A stretch of 24,175 nucleotides of DNA, from positions 1 to 24,175 of the forward strand of contig JAGRHW010000008.1 of NCBI GenBank assembly GCA_020444765.1. The letters are read 5' to 3'. Both the position numbers and the translations under genes were made by a program. This DNA comes from Gammaproteobacteria bacterium. GTDB lineage: Bacteria; Pseudomonadota; Gammaproteobacteria; Granulosicoccales; Granulosicoccaceae. Under the pieces are notes generated by a model. The model had not been told where the DNA came from and ran no database searches. It saw only the letters and a program-made list of their open reading frames with translations. Shown here piece by piece: positions 23,482 to 24,175 of this stretch (the first letter of the stretch is position 1; the number at the start of each line of letters is the position of its first letter).

Positions 23482-24175
23482 CTACTTGAAGTAAACCGGT
23501 GTGACTTCGCCCGAGCTGATTTTTCCCCGCCACAAGGCAGGGCCTGTCTGATGGACAGACTCCCCGCGACTGTCGACGGCCACCGTGACCGGCATTTCCT
23601 TGACCTCGAATTCGTGGATCGCTTCCATGCCGAGTTCCGGAAATGCCACCACCCGCGAGGCGGAAATCGCTTTGGATACCAGATAGGCCGCGCCGCCGAC
23701 CGCCATCAGATAAACGGATTTGTGCTTGCGAATCGCCTCGATCGCTGCCGGGCCACGTTCGGCCTTGCCGATCATGCCGAGCAGGCCGGTTTTTTCCAGC
23801 ATCATGTCGGTGAACTTGTCCATCCGGGTGGCGGTCGTCGGGCCGGCCGGGCCGACCACTTCATCACGCACCGGGTCGACCGGGCCGACGTAGTAGATGA
23901 AGCGGCCGCTCAGATCAACGCCGTCCGGCAGCGGCTCGCCGTTTTCAATCAGGGACTGGATGCGTTTATGCGCGGCGTCGCGGCCGGTCAGCATTTTTCC
24001 GGACAATAACAGGGTTTCGCCCGGTTGCCAGCTCTGGACATCTTCCGCAGTCACCGAGTTCAGATCGACATGACGGGCGCTGGGGCCGACATCCCAGGTG
24101 ATTTCCGGCCAGTCGGCAAGGCTCGGCGGCGTTTGCAGGGCGGGGCCGCTGCCGTCGAGGGTGAAATGCGTGTGG
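23482..24175 (-). CDS. fumA: Fumarate hydratase class I (C-terminal part, cut by window edge)
   Basis: The frame stays open to the window end, so the true start lies beyond 24175; about 230 C-terminal residues are visible. It is the iron-sulfur fumarase that interconverts fumarate and malate in the TCA cycle. Seen: SLADWPEITWDVGPSARHVD, GETLLLSGKMLTGRDAAHKR, FIYYVGPVDPVRDEVVGPAG, TTATRMDKFTDMMLEKTGL, GKAERGP, VGGAAYLVSKAI and FPELGMEAI, all diagnostic of the class I C-terminal domain. The cysteine ligands of the [4Fe-4S] cluster lie in the missing N-terminal portion. GTG codons inside the frame are not starts. Whether it is the FumA or FumB orthologue cannot be told. Confidence 0.93.
   Translation of the reverse strand, partial: HTHFTLDGSGPALQTPPSLADWPEITWDVGPSARHVDLNSVTAEDVQSWQPGETLLLSGKMLTGRDAAHKRIQSLIENGEPLPDGVDLSGRFIYYVGPVDPVRDEVVGPAGPTTATRMDKFTDMMLEKTGLLGMIGKAERGPAAIEAIRKHKSVYLMAVGGAAYLVSKAISASRVVAFPELGMEAIHEFEVKEMPVTVAVDSRGESVHQTGPALWRGKISSGEVTPVYFK

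Noticed and set aside
23437..24009. 190-codon plus-strand open frame opposite fumarase
   Set aside because: Shadow in a GC-rich gene; His/Arg-rich composition typical of an antisense frame.

Overview
The window looks like a gammaproteobacterial chromosome. The evidence is the rpe-gph pair, an RlmA(I)-type rRNA methyltransferase, a single-chain class I fumarase and two small c-type cytochromes, together with the KpsC/KpsS capsule enzymes. A CbbR-like LysR regulator is compatible with a chemolithotrophic or autotrophic lineage, but I cannot name a genus. No tRNA, rRNA, insertion sequence, CRISPR array or integrase was seen.

Bases 1-13956 are the end of a capsule locus of the ABC-transporter-dependent (group 2-like) type. 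Five minus-strand genes (epimerase, two-domain sulfotransferase, large GT4 glycosyltransferase, GT2 glycosyltransferase, ManC) diverge from a plus-strand run (RfbA, a GT4-like glycosyltransferase, a 192-residue unknown protein, KpsC, a 201-residue tail-anchored unknown, KpsS). RfbA and ManC supply dTDP- and GDP-sugars and the glycosyltransferases build the glycan. The sulfotransferase probably sulfates it, and KpsS/KpsC build the poly-Kdo linker on the lipid anchor. The export genes (kpsD/E/M/T) are not in this window. The outer minus-strand genes look more AT-rich than the rest, suggesting a swapped serotype-specific segment.

Bases 13963-17544 are the most unusual part. A RimK/graspetide-synthetase-like ATP-grasp enzyme lies divergent to two tandem paralogous Gly/Asn/Gln/Met-rich small proteins (72% identical, no aromatic residues, no Cys, Arg or His), which end in a strong intrinsic terminator. 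Next come a 74-residue single-membrane-span protein with a hairpin over its ribosome binding site, and a GspE/PilB-like protein whose Walker A, Walker B and His motifs are all eroded while its four-Cys zinc site is intact. This could be an undescribed peptide-modification system or a set of unrelated orphan genes. The sequence alone cannot decide between these.

Between 17769 and 17942 there is a candidate minus-strand small RNA of about 160 nt, with a sigma70-like promoter, a strong internal hairpin and an intrinsic terminator.

Bases 18000-24175 are mostly ordinary: a LysR regulator, an outer-membrane beta-barrel protein, two divergent monoheme cytochromes c, rpe-gph, rlmA, a cysteine-rich lipoprotein and the C-terminal part of a class I fumarase cut by the window edge.
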